DNA of 64,000 nt from SIG299 sp045531955 (lineage in GTDB: Bacteria > Bacillota > Clostridia > Lachnospirales > Lachnospiraceae), in assembly GCA_045531955.1 (NCBI GenBank), contig JAZSFC010000022.1, forward strand, positions 1-64,000, read 5' to 3'. The notes under the pieces were generated by a model, which did not search any database, had not been told where the DNA came from, and worked only from the letters and a program-made list of their open reading frames with translations. Positions 1 to 8,800 of this stretch are shown in pieces. The number at the start of each line of letters is the position of its first letter. The first letter of the stretch is position 1. A program made the translations under genes and the position numbers.

Positions 1-90
1 CTTTACAGTTTCAACAATTTTTGCTGCAGATGCATCGATTAACTGATGATCATAAGCCTTGAGTGTGATTCTCATTACTTGACTTGCCAT
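1..90 (-). CDS. rpsJ: 30S ribosomal protein S10, N-terminal part (cut by window edge)
   Basis: The first 30 codons read MASQVMRITLKAYDHQLIDA and onward, which is the start of S10. S10 is a small-subunit protein and also the NusE antitermination partner. A GGAGG lies just upstream of the ATG at 90. The gene runs off the left edge, so the rest of the expected S10 operon (rplC, rplD and so on) is outside the window. It follows a long leader with its own promoter, so it is probably the first gene of that operon. Confidence 0.95.
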   Translation of the reverse strand, partial: MASQVMRITLKAYDHQLIDASAAKIVETVK

Positions 91-282
91 AAAAAAAGTC
101 GCCTCCTTATTCGCACTTAAATTTCAGTACGACAAGCGGTGACTGTACACTCATCCGTGTGTTTCGCGCTCATCGGAAAGAGAAAGGGGCGCACAGTTAC
201 CCCTGTTATCAGCCTCCCGAAAGCTGAATTACACGTTTTTCTGCCCTAGGCAGAATATCTAGTTCTGTACAGTGACTTGTCG
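91..282 (-). ncRNA. structured 5' leader of rpsJ mRNA
   Basis: The roughly 190-nt untranslated leader is closed by a long-range stem. GACAAGCGGTGACTGTAC at 131-148 pairs with GTACAGTGACTTGTC at 267-281, the very 5' end of the predicted transcript. Inside are smaller hairpins, including CTGCCCTAGGCAG at 241-253 and AGGGG/CCCCT at 185-204. A closed domain beginning at the start site and ending about 25 nt before the ribosome binding site is typical of autoregulated ribosomal protein leaders. I do not recognise a named family, and the regulatory role is inferred. Confidence 0.55.
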
Positions 283-288
283 CCAGGT

Positions 289-294
289 ATTATA
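289..294 (-). promoter_or_regulatory. promoter -10 of the rpsJ operon
   Basis: The minus strand carries a perfect TATAAT at 294-289. The -35 candidate 17-18 bp upstream (TTTTCC or TTTCCG near 312-318) is weak. The predicted start near 282 coincides with the first base of the leader closing stem, which supports the assignment. Confidence 0.55.
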
Positions 295-520
295 ACTTGA
301 CATTTGCTCCACGGAAAACCCACACGATAGTGCTGTGTGGCAACCTCACGCTTCATCGCTATCAACTCACAACATAAGACATTGTACACTATTTGGCAAG
401 ATTTTTCAAGTATTTTTTACTTTGTTTCCATGTTTTTTTCATTTTCGTGAAATTCGTGAGAAAGTGCCAAAGTTTTATCGTGGTTTTTGTGCATGTTGTA
501 CATATTTATCAATTGAATCA

Positions 521-1036
521 TGCAGAACCTCCCGGCAGGGCTTCTTTTTCTGATTTTCTTCTCCGACTCAGCTGCTTTTCACGGGTGCTTGCGGAGGATG
601 CGGTGCTTTCTTTCTATTAATAACAGTTTCCGATGGGGCACTATAACTCGGCGGTGGTGGAAGGCGTGGGTTATGGTTATATTGATGAGTGTTAATGGCG
701 TTGGTTCGTGGTTTTGGATTTGGGAGTCCAAAAACGTCCGGTGGACGTGTCTTTTAAGAAAGGTATGAGGACACTCTTAGACAAGCGAGCTTGTCCAGAG
801 GTGCCCCACATACCTTTCTTAAAAGCGCTCACGCGCTTTTTGAACATCCCAAATCATTTACACTTTCATTATCAGCTTCCATGTCCTACTTCCACCGCCA
901 CCTCAAACAGATAGCTGCCCCTACCGAACCTGTTATCTCAGAAAGCACCCTGCATCCCCCGAGCCTGCCGGAAAAGGTGCTGAACGTCGGATACAGAAAA
1001 GAGAAAAAGAAGTATTATGCCGGGGAGGTTCTGTGC
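521..1036. repeat. long imperfect palindrome, element 1
   Basis: Non-coding DNA forming an imperfect inverted repeat of about 516 bp. The left arm beginning GCAGAACCTCCCGGC is matched by the reverse complement of the right arm ending near 1036 (GGGGAGGTTCTG). The innermost part, 718-855 (GATTTGGGA to TCCCAAATC), folds as a cross: outer stem, lateral hairpin CGTCCGGTGGACG, a stem of TCTTTTAAGAAAGGTATG with its complement, an apical hairpin GACAAGCGAGCTTGTC, and lateral hairpin GCGCTCACGCGC. Short frames inside it are not credible genes. Elements at 2452-2867 and 43977-44439 have the same layout. Confidence 0.8.
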
Positions 1037-1082
1037 GAAAGCTGACACATAGGGGAGGGAATTGCGAATTATATACTTCATA

Positions 1083-1111
1083 TTTTCATGTTATGAGTTA
1101 TGTGCTATAAT
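1083..1111 (+). promoter_or_regulatory. promoter for methyltransferase/GNAT pair
   Basis: TTTTCA at 1083-1088, a 17-bp spacer and TATAAT at 1106-1111 lie 37 bp before the ATG at 1148, with AAAAGGAG as ribosome binding site. Confidence 0.6.
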
Positions 1112-1147
1112 TTGCTTATAAATTGATTATCCAAAAGGAGTCACAAC

Positions 1148-1939
1148 ATGTTACCATTTGAAAAGCTGCTTGCAAAAGAACCAATAGAATTTAAAAACGG
1201 TATTTACTATTTTGATTCCCACAACCACGGAGATTGTTTTGACAAAGAAGATGCCCTGGAATGGGACAATGGCCGTTTAGAAAATAATTGGAACAAACAG
1301 AAATTTCTTGATAATCCGACAATACGATACATGCTCAATGCAATTATTTCTAACAGTACGGAAATCATTGATTTGGCATGCGGACCGGGACTAGGACTGA
1401 TTCCATCCATAAAACGGCTCACTCCGGCATTTCCCTGCACAGCAACCGATGCAAATGCCATGGTATTGGAACATTGGAAAAACTGGTTGGATAAAAACCA
1501 ACCGGACTCCGGAATCAATTTCGCACAGTTCTCAATACTTGACATGCCATTTAATGACAACTCTGCACCCGCGTTTACCAGCAATATTGGCTTATCCTCT
1601 GTCAGAGGAGGTCAGACGGATTATGACATTGCAGTGGGCGAAGTATACCGTTGCCTCGTGCTGGGCGGATACTTATATACCATTGAGAGCGAATGGATGG
1701 ATATCCCCTCCATTTTACAAGTGTTTAAAAAAATGAATTGGCAGCCTTGGAATATTTTCACAGAAAAGCAAACCAGCTGGCATGACCGGTTTCTTGCAGC
1801 CGGATTTGAAATTGTTTGGGAAGAAATATCAGAACGCAGATATTTTACAGCGGACGATAATGAACTGGGCGAAGCATCCTGCAAGCTCCAAGTACCGGTG
1901 GGTGTTAAGGAAACAGCCTTTGTACTGAGAAAGAAATAA
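1148..1939 (+). CDS. class I SAM-dependent methyltransferase
   Basis: A 263-aa cytoplasmic protein. A Rossmann-type SAM site is visible at residues 77-87 (IIDLACGPGLG), followed by an acidic post-I position (TATDANAMVLEHW). This is the class I methyltransferase fold. No motif identifies the substrate, and there is no signal peptide or membrane segment. The ATG follows an AAAAGGAG ribosome binding site and a good promoter. An acetyltransferase gene starts 17 bp downstream, so the two are probably co-transcribed; both look like small-molecule modifying enzymes. Its exact role is unknown. Confidence 0.8.
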   Translation: MLPFEKLLAKEPIEFKNGIYYFDSHNHGDCFDKEDALEWDNGRLENNWNKQKFLDNPTIRYMLNAIISNSTEIIDLACGPGLGLIPSIKRLTPAFPCTATDANAMVLEHWKNWLDKNQPDSGINFAQFSILDMPFNDNSAPAFTSNIGLSSVRGGQTDYDIAVGEVYRCLVLGGYLYTIESEWMDIPSILQVFKKMNWQPWNIFTEKQTSWHDRFLAAGFEIVWEEISERRYFTADDNELGEASCKLQVPVGVKETAFVLRKK

Positions 1940-1956
1940 TTGAATGGAGTTAAACT

Positions 1957-2415
1957 ATGACAATTAAAAGAATAACAACCATCACCGAAAAACAAACCAT
2001 CACCCGTACTATCCTTGAAGCCCTTCCCGACTGGTTCGGTATCCCGGAGGCGCGGGAAGAATATATCGAAGGCAGCAAAGATAACATCTTCTTCTGCGCA
2101 TATGCTGAAGAGAAACCGGTCGGCTTTCTATATATAAAGGAAACCGGAAAAGACACCGCCGAGCTTGCCGTTATGGGTGTACTAAAAGAATACCACCGCC
2201 ACGGCATCGGCAGAGCACTCTTTGAACATGCAAAAGCCGCTGCCCGCGAAGCCGGCTACTCCTTCCTTCAGGTAAAAACCGTGCAGATGGGCAAATATGA
2301 AGATTACGATAGCACCAACAAGTTTTACTTATCCCTTGGCTTCAAAGAATTTGAAGTCTTTCCAACCCTATGGGATGAATGGAATCCTTGTCAGGTATAT
2401 GTGATGTCACTATAA
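1957..2415 (+). CDS. GNAT family N-acetyltransferase
   Basis: A 152-aa protein with the acetyl-CoA binding signature of the GNAT fold: a beta-strand (ELAVMGVL) followed by YHRHGIGRAL, which fits the Q/RxxGxG/A loop, then helix FEHAKAAAREAGYSF. Members transfer acetyl from acetyl-CoA to amines; the substrate here cannot be read from the sequence. It lies 17 bp behind the methyltransferase gene, most likely in the same transcript. Its 3' end faces gltA across palindrome element 2. Confidence 0.85.
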   Translation: MTIKRITTITEKQTITRTILEALPDWFGIPEAREEYIEGSKDNIFFCAYAEEKPVGFLYIKETGKDTAELAVMGVLKEYHRHGIGRALFEHAKAAAREAGYSFLQVKTVQMGKYEDYDSTNKFYLSLGFKEFEVFPTLWDEWNPCQVYVMSL

Positions 2416-2451
2416 CCCTTTTGAAGTCTATGGCATTTGCAACTTCCATAC

Positions 2452-2867
2452 GCCTTTCCACCAATCTCCCGCACCGACATTCCGTGCTTTCCCGGCGGCT
2501 CCGAGTCAGCCTTTTGTGGTGATGTGGCTGCGTTTGGTGTTTTGGCAAACTGTTTGAGCGGACGGGTGGTTGGCACTGTGTTTCGCATTTGGATTATTCA
2601 AAAAGTGCGCAGCACTTTTTAAGAAAAGAATTAATGGGTTCTGTGAACACCTCGTGTGTTTGACAGAACCCTTATTCTTTTCTTGAAAGTTACATCCGCA
2701 GGATGTTTTGAATAATCCAAATCTCAATACAACCCATCAATCACTCCCCCGCTCCGCGAGTTTTTGCAAAACACCAATAAGCAGACACACGTCCTCGCCG
2801 CAAAAGACTGACTCGGCAAGCCCCCGAGGAAAGCAGCGGAGTCGGCAGGGAAATTCGGTGGAAAGGC
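2452..2867. repeat. long imperfect palindrome, element 2
   Basis: About 416 bp of non-coding inverted repeat between two convergent genes. The left end GCCTTTCCACC is mirrored by GGTGGAAAGGC at 2857-2867. Further in, GAGTCAGCCTTTTG pairs with CAAAAGACTGACTC, and GGTGTTTTG with CAAAACACC. The core at 2587-2722 has an outer stem ATTTGGATTATTC/GAATAATCCAAAT, lateral hairpins AAGTGCGCAGCACTT and ACATCCGCAGGATGT, and an apical stem GGTTCTGT/ACAGAACC. The architecture equals elements 1 and 3 although the stem sequences differ. Confidence 0.85.
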
Positions 2868-2869
2868 AA

Positions 2870-2899
2870 TATAAAAGGAAGGGCAACAAAAGCTGCCCT
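2870..2899 (-). terminator. terminator of gltA
   Basis: On the minus strand GGGCAGCTTTTGTTGCCC forms a hairpin followed by TTCCTTTTAT, about 50 nt after the gltA stop codon. Confidence 0.6.
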
Positions 2900-2949
2900 C
2901 CCCAAAAAACTAACGCTATTCTCAACCTGTCGCCATCGGCGCACTCTGT

Positions 2950-4311
2950 TTATCTATCTTCCAGCTTCACATACTCCCGTGGTTCCTGCACGCAGGTGTA
3001 GCCCGGACGTATAATCTTATCCTGGCTGATGAGTTCTTCCATACGGTGCGCGCTCCAGCCGACGATTCTTGCCATAGCAAAGAGTGGTGTGTATAACTCG
3101 TGCGGCAGGTCTAACATGCTGTAAACAAAACCGCTGTAGAAGTCGATGTTGGCACTAACACCCTTGTAGATTTTACGCTCTCTCGCAATTACTTCCGGCG
3201 CCATCTTTTCCACCATGGTGTAAAGCTTGTAATCTGCTTCCCGGTCTTTTTCCATGGCAAGCTGCTTTACATACTGCTTGAAGATTTCAGAGCGCGGGTC
3301 GGAAATGGAATAAACCGCATGACCCATACCATAGATGAGGCCCTTCTTATCAAAAGCTTCCTTATGTAACAACTTGAGCAGGTACTCTTCCACCTGTGCC
3401 GGGTCGGTCGTATCCTTCACGTTCTTCTTTAAATCCTGGAACATTTCCACTACTTTGATATTAGCACCGCCGTGCTTTGGTCCCTTCAAGGAGCCAAGGG
3501 CCGCTGCAATTACCGCATAGGTGTCCGCACCGGAGGAGGTTACCACATGGGTGGTGAAGGTGGAGTTGTTACCGCCACCGTGCTCTGCATGAAGCACCAG
3601 AGCCAGGTCTAAAATTCTTGCCTCCAGTTCCGTATACTTTTTATCGGTACGGAGCATCCGCAGGAAATTCTCTGCGGTGGAGAGCTCCGGCTTCGGATTA
3701 TGAATGTATAAGCTCTTGCCCAGTTCATAATGACGGTATGCCTGATATGCATACGCCGCCAGCATTGGGAATACACTGATTAACATCAGACACTGACGCA
3801 GTACATTTTCAATACTGTTATCATCTGCCTTTTTGTCATAGCAGGCCAGCGTCAGCACACTTCGTGCCAGTGTATTCATCATATCCTTACTTGGGGCTTT
3901 CATAACAACATCACGGACAAAGTTGGTCGGAAGAGTTCTTCCCTTGCCAATCAGTTCCCTGAAATCCGCTAATTCCTTTTCATTTGGAAGCTCGCCAAAT
4001 AAAAGCAAGTAAGTAGCTTCCTCGAAACCGAACCGTTTTCCTTCTACAAAGCCTTTACAGATATCGTTAATATGAATGCCCCGGTACCGTAAAATACCAT
4101 CCATCGGACGCTTTTCCCCATCCACGATTTCATAGGATAAAATCTCGGAAATCTGGGTCAGTCCGGCCACAACGCCCACACCGTTAATATCACGAAGTCC
4201 GCGCTTTACATCATACACACTGTAGAGTGCAGGGTCCACCTTACTGTTTGCCTGGCATTTTACTGCCAGTTCTTCTATTCCTTTTGCCAGTTCTAATTTG
4301 CTTTTTGCCAT
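2950..4311 (-). CDS. gltA: citrate synthase
   Basis: A 453-aa protein matching the citrate synthase fold over its whole length. It condenses acetyl-CoA with oxaloacetate to citrate. Family landmarks are the histidine-bearing segment LHAEHGGGNNSTF, the active-site GMGHAVYSISDPR and the C-terminal FAMARIVGWSAHRMEE. In this kind of anaerobe it would feed the oxidative branch to 2-oxoglutarate and glutamate. The start MAKSK has an AAAGGATGG upstream. It lies 26 bp behind ridA, so the two probably form one transcript. Confidence 0.93.
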   Translation of the reverse strand: MAKSKLELAKGIEELAVKCQANSKVDPALYSVYDVKRGLRDINGVGVVAGLTQISEILSYEIVDGEKRPMDGILRYRGIHINDICKGFVEGKRFGFEEATYLLLFGELPNEKELADFRELIGKGRTLPTNFVRDVVMKAPSKDMMNTLARSVLTLACYDKKADDNSIENVLRQCLMLISVFPMLAAYAYQAYRHYELGKSLYIHNPKPELSTAENFLRMLRTDKKYTELEARILDLALVLHAEHGGGNNSTFTTHVVTSSGADTYAVIAAALGSLKGPKHGGANIKVVEMFQDLKKNVKDTTDPAQVEEYLLKLLHKEAFDKKGLIYGMGHAVYSISDPRSEIFKQYVKQLAMEKDREADYKLYTMVEKMAPEVIARERKIYKGVSANIDFYSGFVYSMLDLPHELYTPLFAMARIVGWSAHRMEELISQDKIIRPGYTCVQEPREYVKLEDR

Positions 4312-4337
4312 CCAACCATCCTTTCCAAATGAGTTAT

Positions 4338-4712
4338 TTATTCTTTTACTGCAATAACTTCCATTTCAAATAAGCCGCCTTTTGGCAGTGCACCCGCCTG
4401 TACGCAGGAACGAGCCGGCTTGTGTTCGTCAAAATACTCTGCATAGATGGCATTGATTTTTACAAAGTCATTAATGTCTGCTAAAAATACGGTTGTCTTA
4501 ACTACATTATTTAAGGTACAGCCTGCTTCCTTTAAAACCACTTCCAGATTTTTGATTGCCTGCTCTGCCTGAGCCTCTACGCCCACAGCCAGTTCGCCGG
4601 TTTCCGGAATCAGACCCAGCTGACCGGAAGTATAAATTGTATTGCCTGCCTGTACGGCATGTACATATGGACCTACTGCTGCAGGTGCCTTTGCTGCATT
4701 GATTGCTTTCAT
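4338..4712 (-). CDS. ridA: RidA family reactive intermediate deaminase
   Basis: 124 aa, the usual size for the trimeric RidA/YjgF family, which hydrolyses reactive enamine/imine intermediates from PLP enzymes. Visible family motifs are VGPYVHAVQAGNTIYTSGQ near the N-terminus and RSCVQAGALPKGGLFEMEVIAV at the end, with the arginine and glutamate expected for deaminase-type members. The chosen ATG follows AGAGAGG. The gene precedes gltA by 26 bp; a functional link is plausible but not required. Confidence 0.9.
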   Translation of the reverse strand: MKAINAAKAPAAVGPYVHAVQAGNTIYTSGQLGLIPETGELAVGVEAQAEQAIKNLEVVLKEAGCTLNNVVKTTVFLADINDFVKINAIYAEYFDEHKPARSCVQAGALPKGGLFEMEVIAVKE

Positions 4713-4804
4713 AATAAATACCTCTCTTTTCTCTATTGTATTCTTTCCTCCGGAGAATCATGTTGCTTTTTAATACACTATCTTGTTAAAGTGTTTGATT
4801 GCGC

Positions 4805-4832
4805 AAAAGGGGGATGTCATTTTGGCACCCCC
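4805..4832 (-). terminator. terminator of fba
   Basis: Minus strand GGGGGGTGCC, a short loop and GACATCCCCC followed by TTTTG, 40 nt after the aldolase stop codon. It separates fba from ridA-gltA. Confidence 0.75.
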
Positions 4833-4870
4833 CTTATTTTTTGTTTGAAGCGTTCTAACACATTTCCCTA

Positions 4871-5734
4871 TTATGCGCGGTTAGCAGAACCGAAAAGCTC
4901 GATCTTTTCGCGAACGGTAGCCTTGATAGCTTCTGCACCAGGAGCCAGGAGCTTTCTTGGGTCGAAGCCCTTGCCCTGTAAATCCTTGCCTGCTTCGATG
5001 TACTCACGGGTAGCAGCTGCGAAGGATAACTGGCACTCTGTATTAACGTTAATCTTAGCAACGCCAAGGTTGATTGCCTTCTTAATCATATCTTCAGGAA
5101 TACCTGTACCACCGTGAAGAACTAATGGCATAACGCCTGTCTTCTGCTGAACAGCGTCCAGTGTTTCGAAGGAAAGACCCTGCCAGTTTTCCGGGTACTT
5201 ACCGTGGATGTTACCGATACCTGCTGCAAGCATTGTTACGCCAAGATCAGCGATAGCCTTACATTCGTTAGGGTCAGCACATTCACCTGCACCTACAACG
5301 CCGTCTTCTTCACCACCGATGGAACCAACTTCTGCTTCGAGGGAAAGACCCTTTTCGTTACAGAGAGCAACTAATTCCTTAGTCTTAGCGATGTTCTCTT
5401 CGATTGGATAGTGGGAACCATCGAACATTACGGAAGAGAAACCAGCCTCGATACACTTTAAGCAGCCTTCGTAGCTACCGTGGTCTAAGTGAAGAGCTAC
5501 AGGAACAGTGATGTTCATTTCTTCAATCATACCCTTAACCATACCAACAACGGTCTTGTAACCTGTCATGTACTTACCTGCACCTTCGGATACACCAAGG
5601 ATAACAGGGGAGTTCATTTCCTGAGCTACGGAAAGAATAGACTTTGTCCACTCTAAGTTGTTAATGTTGAACTGGCCTACTGCATAGTGGCCTGCTTTTG
5701 CCTTTTCCAGCATTTCTTTTGCAGATACTAACAT
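4871..5734 (-). CDS. fba: class II fructose-bisphosphate aldolase
   Basis: 287 aa, standard for zinc-dependent class II aldolases that cleave fructose 1,6-bisphosphate to DHAP and glyceraldehyde 3-phosphate. Zinc and substrate motifs are clear: VALHLDHGSYE, VMFDGSHYP, LEAEVGSIGGEEDG, LVLHGGTGIP and KINVNTE. The start MLVSAKEML has an AAGGAGG site. It is monocistronic, with a promoter at 5789-5816 and a terminator at 4805-4832. Related ketose-bisphosphate aldolases cannot be excluded, but the 287-aa length and motifs favour the glycolytic enzyme. Confidence 0.93.
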   Translation of the reverse strand: MLVSAKEMLEKAKAGHYAVGQFNINNLEWTKSILSVAQEMNSPVILGVSEGAGKYMTGYKTVVGMVKGMIEEMNITVPVALHLDHGSYEGCLKCIEAGFSSVMFDGSHYPIEENIAKTKELVALCNEKGLSLEAEVGSIGGEEDGVVGAGECADPNECKAIADLGVTMLAAGIGNIHGKYPENWQGLSFETLDAVQQKTGVMPLVLHGGTGIPEDMIKKAINLGVAKINVNTECQLSFAAATREYIEAGKDLQGKGFDPRKLLAPGAEAIKATVREKIELFGSANRA

Positions 5735-5788
5735 TGTAAAATCCTCCTTAATATATGTAAGCTTTTTATACTAAATCGCATTGTATAC

Positions 5789-5816
5789 ATTATACATGAT
5801 TCTTGTAAAAAAGCAA
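5789..5816 (-). promoter_or_regulatory. promoter of fba
   Basis: Minus strand TTGCTT (5816-5811), a 16-bp spacer and TATAAT (5794-5789), giving a leader of about 50 nt before the aldolase ATG. Confidence 0.65.
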
Positions 5817-5880
5817 ATAGGAATTTAAATTTTTGTTAAAAGTTTCACGGAGCGTTTCTTTTGTTTATAAAAATCTCAAC

Positions 5881-8800
5881 TTATGCTCTGTCGAACACTA
5901 CCACGTTCACGGAATTTGCCGGAAGAACAACCTCCAGAACATTATTCTTTACTGTCATCTTATTGCTTACCGGAACCACCCATTCCTTTTCCTTGGTGTT
6001 AACATTTGGTTTATGTACCAGGTCAGCCTCACCGGTGAGGGTAATGACTTCTGCCTTATTAGCAACCTTTAACGCATCCAGCTTTACCAGAACCTTCTTA
6101 TCGAAGTTTTCTGCATTGACCAGCTTTGCATAAACCTTCTTATCATCTGTAGTAACAGAGTGGAAAATTTCACGGTTGTATGGCTCCAGCCTGCATTCTA
6201 ATAACCCCTTCTTTTCCTTACTGCCCTTTTCGCAGTAGTAACAGGTAAGAGTCTTGCCGTCCCTGCCACCGTAGTTTACGGTAACAGTGTATTCCCCTGC
6301 CGGAACCGGCTCGTCATAGCAAGCACGTAAGTTTCCTGCGAACACACTGGAGGAATAATCACCCAAAGTGTAGCCCTCCACGCCATTTTTCAACACCTTA
6401 AGACCGGTGCCGCGGGCGTGACCGACACAATAAATCAAGCCATCTGCATGACCGGGAACATTTACATTCTGCGCCCCCACATAAACTGCCAAAGCTGCGT
6501 CATCACTTTTTTTCATAACAGTAAATTCTGTGGTGTAATTCATCCATGCCGGTCTGTCTAAACCGAATACCTTAGCACCTTCTTTTTCAGTAATTACAAC
6601 ATCATCTGCCAGTTCTTTTGTAAAGTCCTGTTCAAATAAAATCTTTTTGCCCTTGTTAGAAATCACCTTACAACTCTTAAACTCTACATCACCGGTGGCT
6701 CCTACTGCAGTGCCGCCACATGATGCATAATAACCCTTTTCGCCGTTTCTGTAGGTTTCAAACCGGGTTTCCAGCACCTTCTTACCAAGGTACTTGGCAA
6801 ACATCTGCTGCACATAGTAGTTTGGTGTTCTCCAAACCGACTCGTTATCGAACCAGATAGCGTCCGGTGTCCACCGGTAAGTGCCGTCGGTAACCACCTT
6901 GTTGAATAAAGGAGCGGTTGCCGCCAGACGTACCACGTCAGAATTCTTTTCAAATCCCGTCATTACCGCTGCTTCTGCCACAGCGCCTGCCAGGGTATTC
7001 TTATCGGTGGATGCATATTCACCCACAAATACCTTGGAGGTCTGGTTTTCCTTATTGGAACGGTAATAGTAGTTATAGCGGTCTGCATTTTCTAACAGGT
7101 ACTCATTGGAACGGTAGTAATGCTCGTCCACAATGGTATCCATGTAATTCTTATTCTTCTTATACCAGGTTACATCCTCGGTGAAGCTCTTCTCGCCGTC
7201 GGTGAAGGCAACGGTTGCGCCGCCTTTTAAATATCCCGCCAAGAACTTCCAGCCATCCTGATAAGCACCGTCATCTGCCTGGGCGCCTGCCGTGGAAATG
7301 ATGGTAAGCGGATAGCCCGGATAATTCTTCTTCATGTACTTATCGATGGCAGTCTTGAAGGTTTCGAAGCTCGCAAAGAACTCCGGACCCCAGTTTTCGT
7401 TACCTACACCAAGATAGTGCAGGCCAAACGGTGCCTCGTGACCCATCTTTTTACGGAGAGCCGCCCACTCGTTATTCTCAAAATCGGTACAGATAGCAAA
7501 ATCGATCAAATCGGTAAAATTCTTAATGTACTTCTTCTGCAGCTTGCCGCCTGCCGGATTTGCGTAGTCGGAACGGGCCTGACAAAGCACGCCGCATGCC
7601 ATAACCGGAAGCGGTTCTGCATTTAAGTCTTCCGCCAGCTGGAAATATTCCATGTAACCGAGACCCATGGTCATGTTGTAGCCCCAAACATTGAAGTTTT
7701 CCTTACGGACTTCCACATCACCTACGGATTCCTTCCAGTCGTATACGTTTTCCCAAATATAGGAGCCCTCGGAAATACATCCGCCCGGGAAACGAAGGAA
7801 GGTCGGATGAAGCTCTAACATTGCTTCCACTAAATCTCTTCTTAATCTGTAGTTTGGATTTCCCTTATAGTTTTCATAGGCAGTGGCAGACTTCTTTTCT
7901 TTCTTACCGCCCCACACATTATCAGGCATTAAGGACACCATATCAATAGCAGTGTCTCCTGCAAATTCCAAGGAAAGCTGACCCATGCAGGAAGCCGTTG
8001 CTTCTAACTTTGCCGTATATTTCTTCCACTGGCCTGCCTTGGTAAGCTTCACGATAACCTTACTGCTTACTCTGTTTCCGTTCGCATCCAACAATGCAAC
8101 CGTTAAAGATGTGGTCTTTGCAGGCTTTGCCCAGATGCTGAAATGATAATATTCATCTGCCTTAAAATTCATGGAGTACTCCAGCTTATTATCGCAGAAG
8201 CCGCGGTTAGAAAGAGTTGCTCCCGCCGGGACATCTATATAATATGCATTAACATCTTTATCTTTAATACCAAAGTGTTCTCTGAGACCGCCCTTATTCT
8301 TTACGGTTACCTTATCGGTATCGCCAAACCAGAAGCGCAGGGCATCGTGGATTCTTCCGGTGGATTTGCCGTTTTCACCGCTGCGGAAATCATAGGTGTC
8401 AAAGCGGAAATTCTCAAAGGAACGGTTTTGCACCATTTCTGCGTAAATACCGCCATCTGCCGCATTGTTGATATCCTCATAAAACAGGCCGTACAAGGTA
8501 TCGCTGATATCAATAGTCTCTTTATCACCATGAATGGTAATTTCATACGGAGCTACAGACTTTGGAAGTACTGTTGCCACATAGCTTTTTTCTGCTTTAC
8601 TGTTACCGCAAACCAGTTCCGCCGTAACTACCACGCCCGCAGGCTTACGTACTGCTGTCACCTTGCCCTCTGCAGAAATTACTTCCGGCTTATCGCAGCT
8701 CCAGTTTACGGTTACCCTGCCGTCCATCAATGTGTTTGCCAAGTTTAAGTCACCGTTGATAATCTTTTCCGGTCCGGTTAAAAATTTATTTTTCGCCAGT

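Noticed and set aside
521..1036. HEARO-, GOLLD- or ROOL-type large structured RNA
   Set aside because: The element is symmetric, so both strands fold alike, and it lacks the size and features of those families as I know them.
335..1045. Several overlapping reading frames of 68-84 codons within element 1
   Set aside because: They lack ribosome binding sites, overlap each other, and lie in the arms of a palindrome; composition follows base pairing and not codon use.
2437..3001. Short frames on both strands between the GNAT gene and gltA
   Set aside because: All lie in palindrome element 2 or the gltA terminator, and none has a credible start.
8143..8748. 201-codon plus-strand frame inside the GH51 gene
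   Set aside because: It is antisense to a well-supported glycosidase, has no ribosome binding site and shows no recognisable domain.
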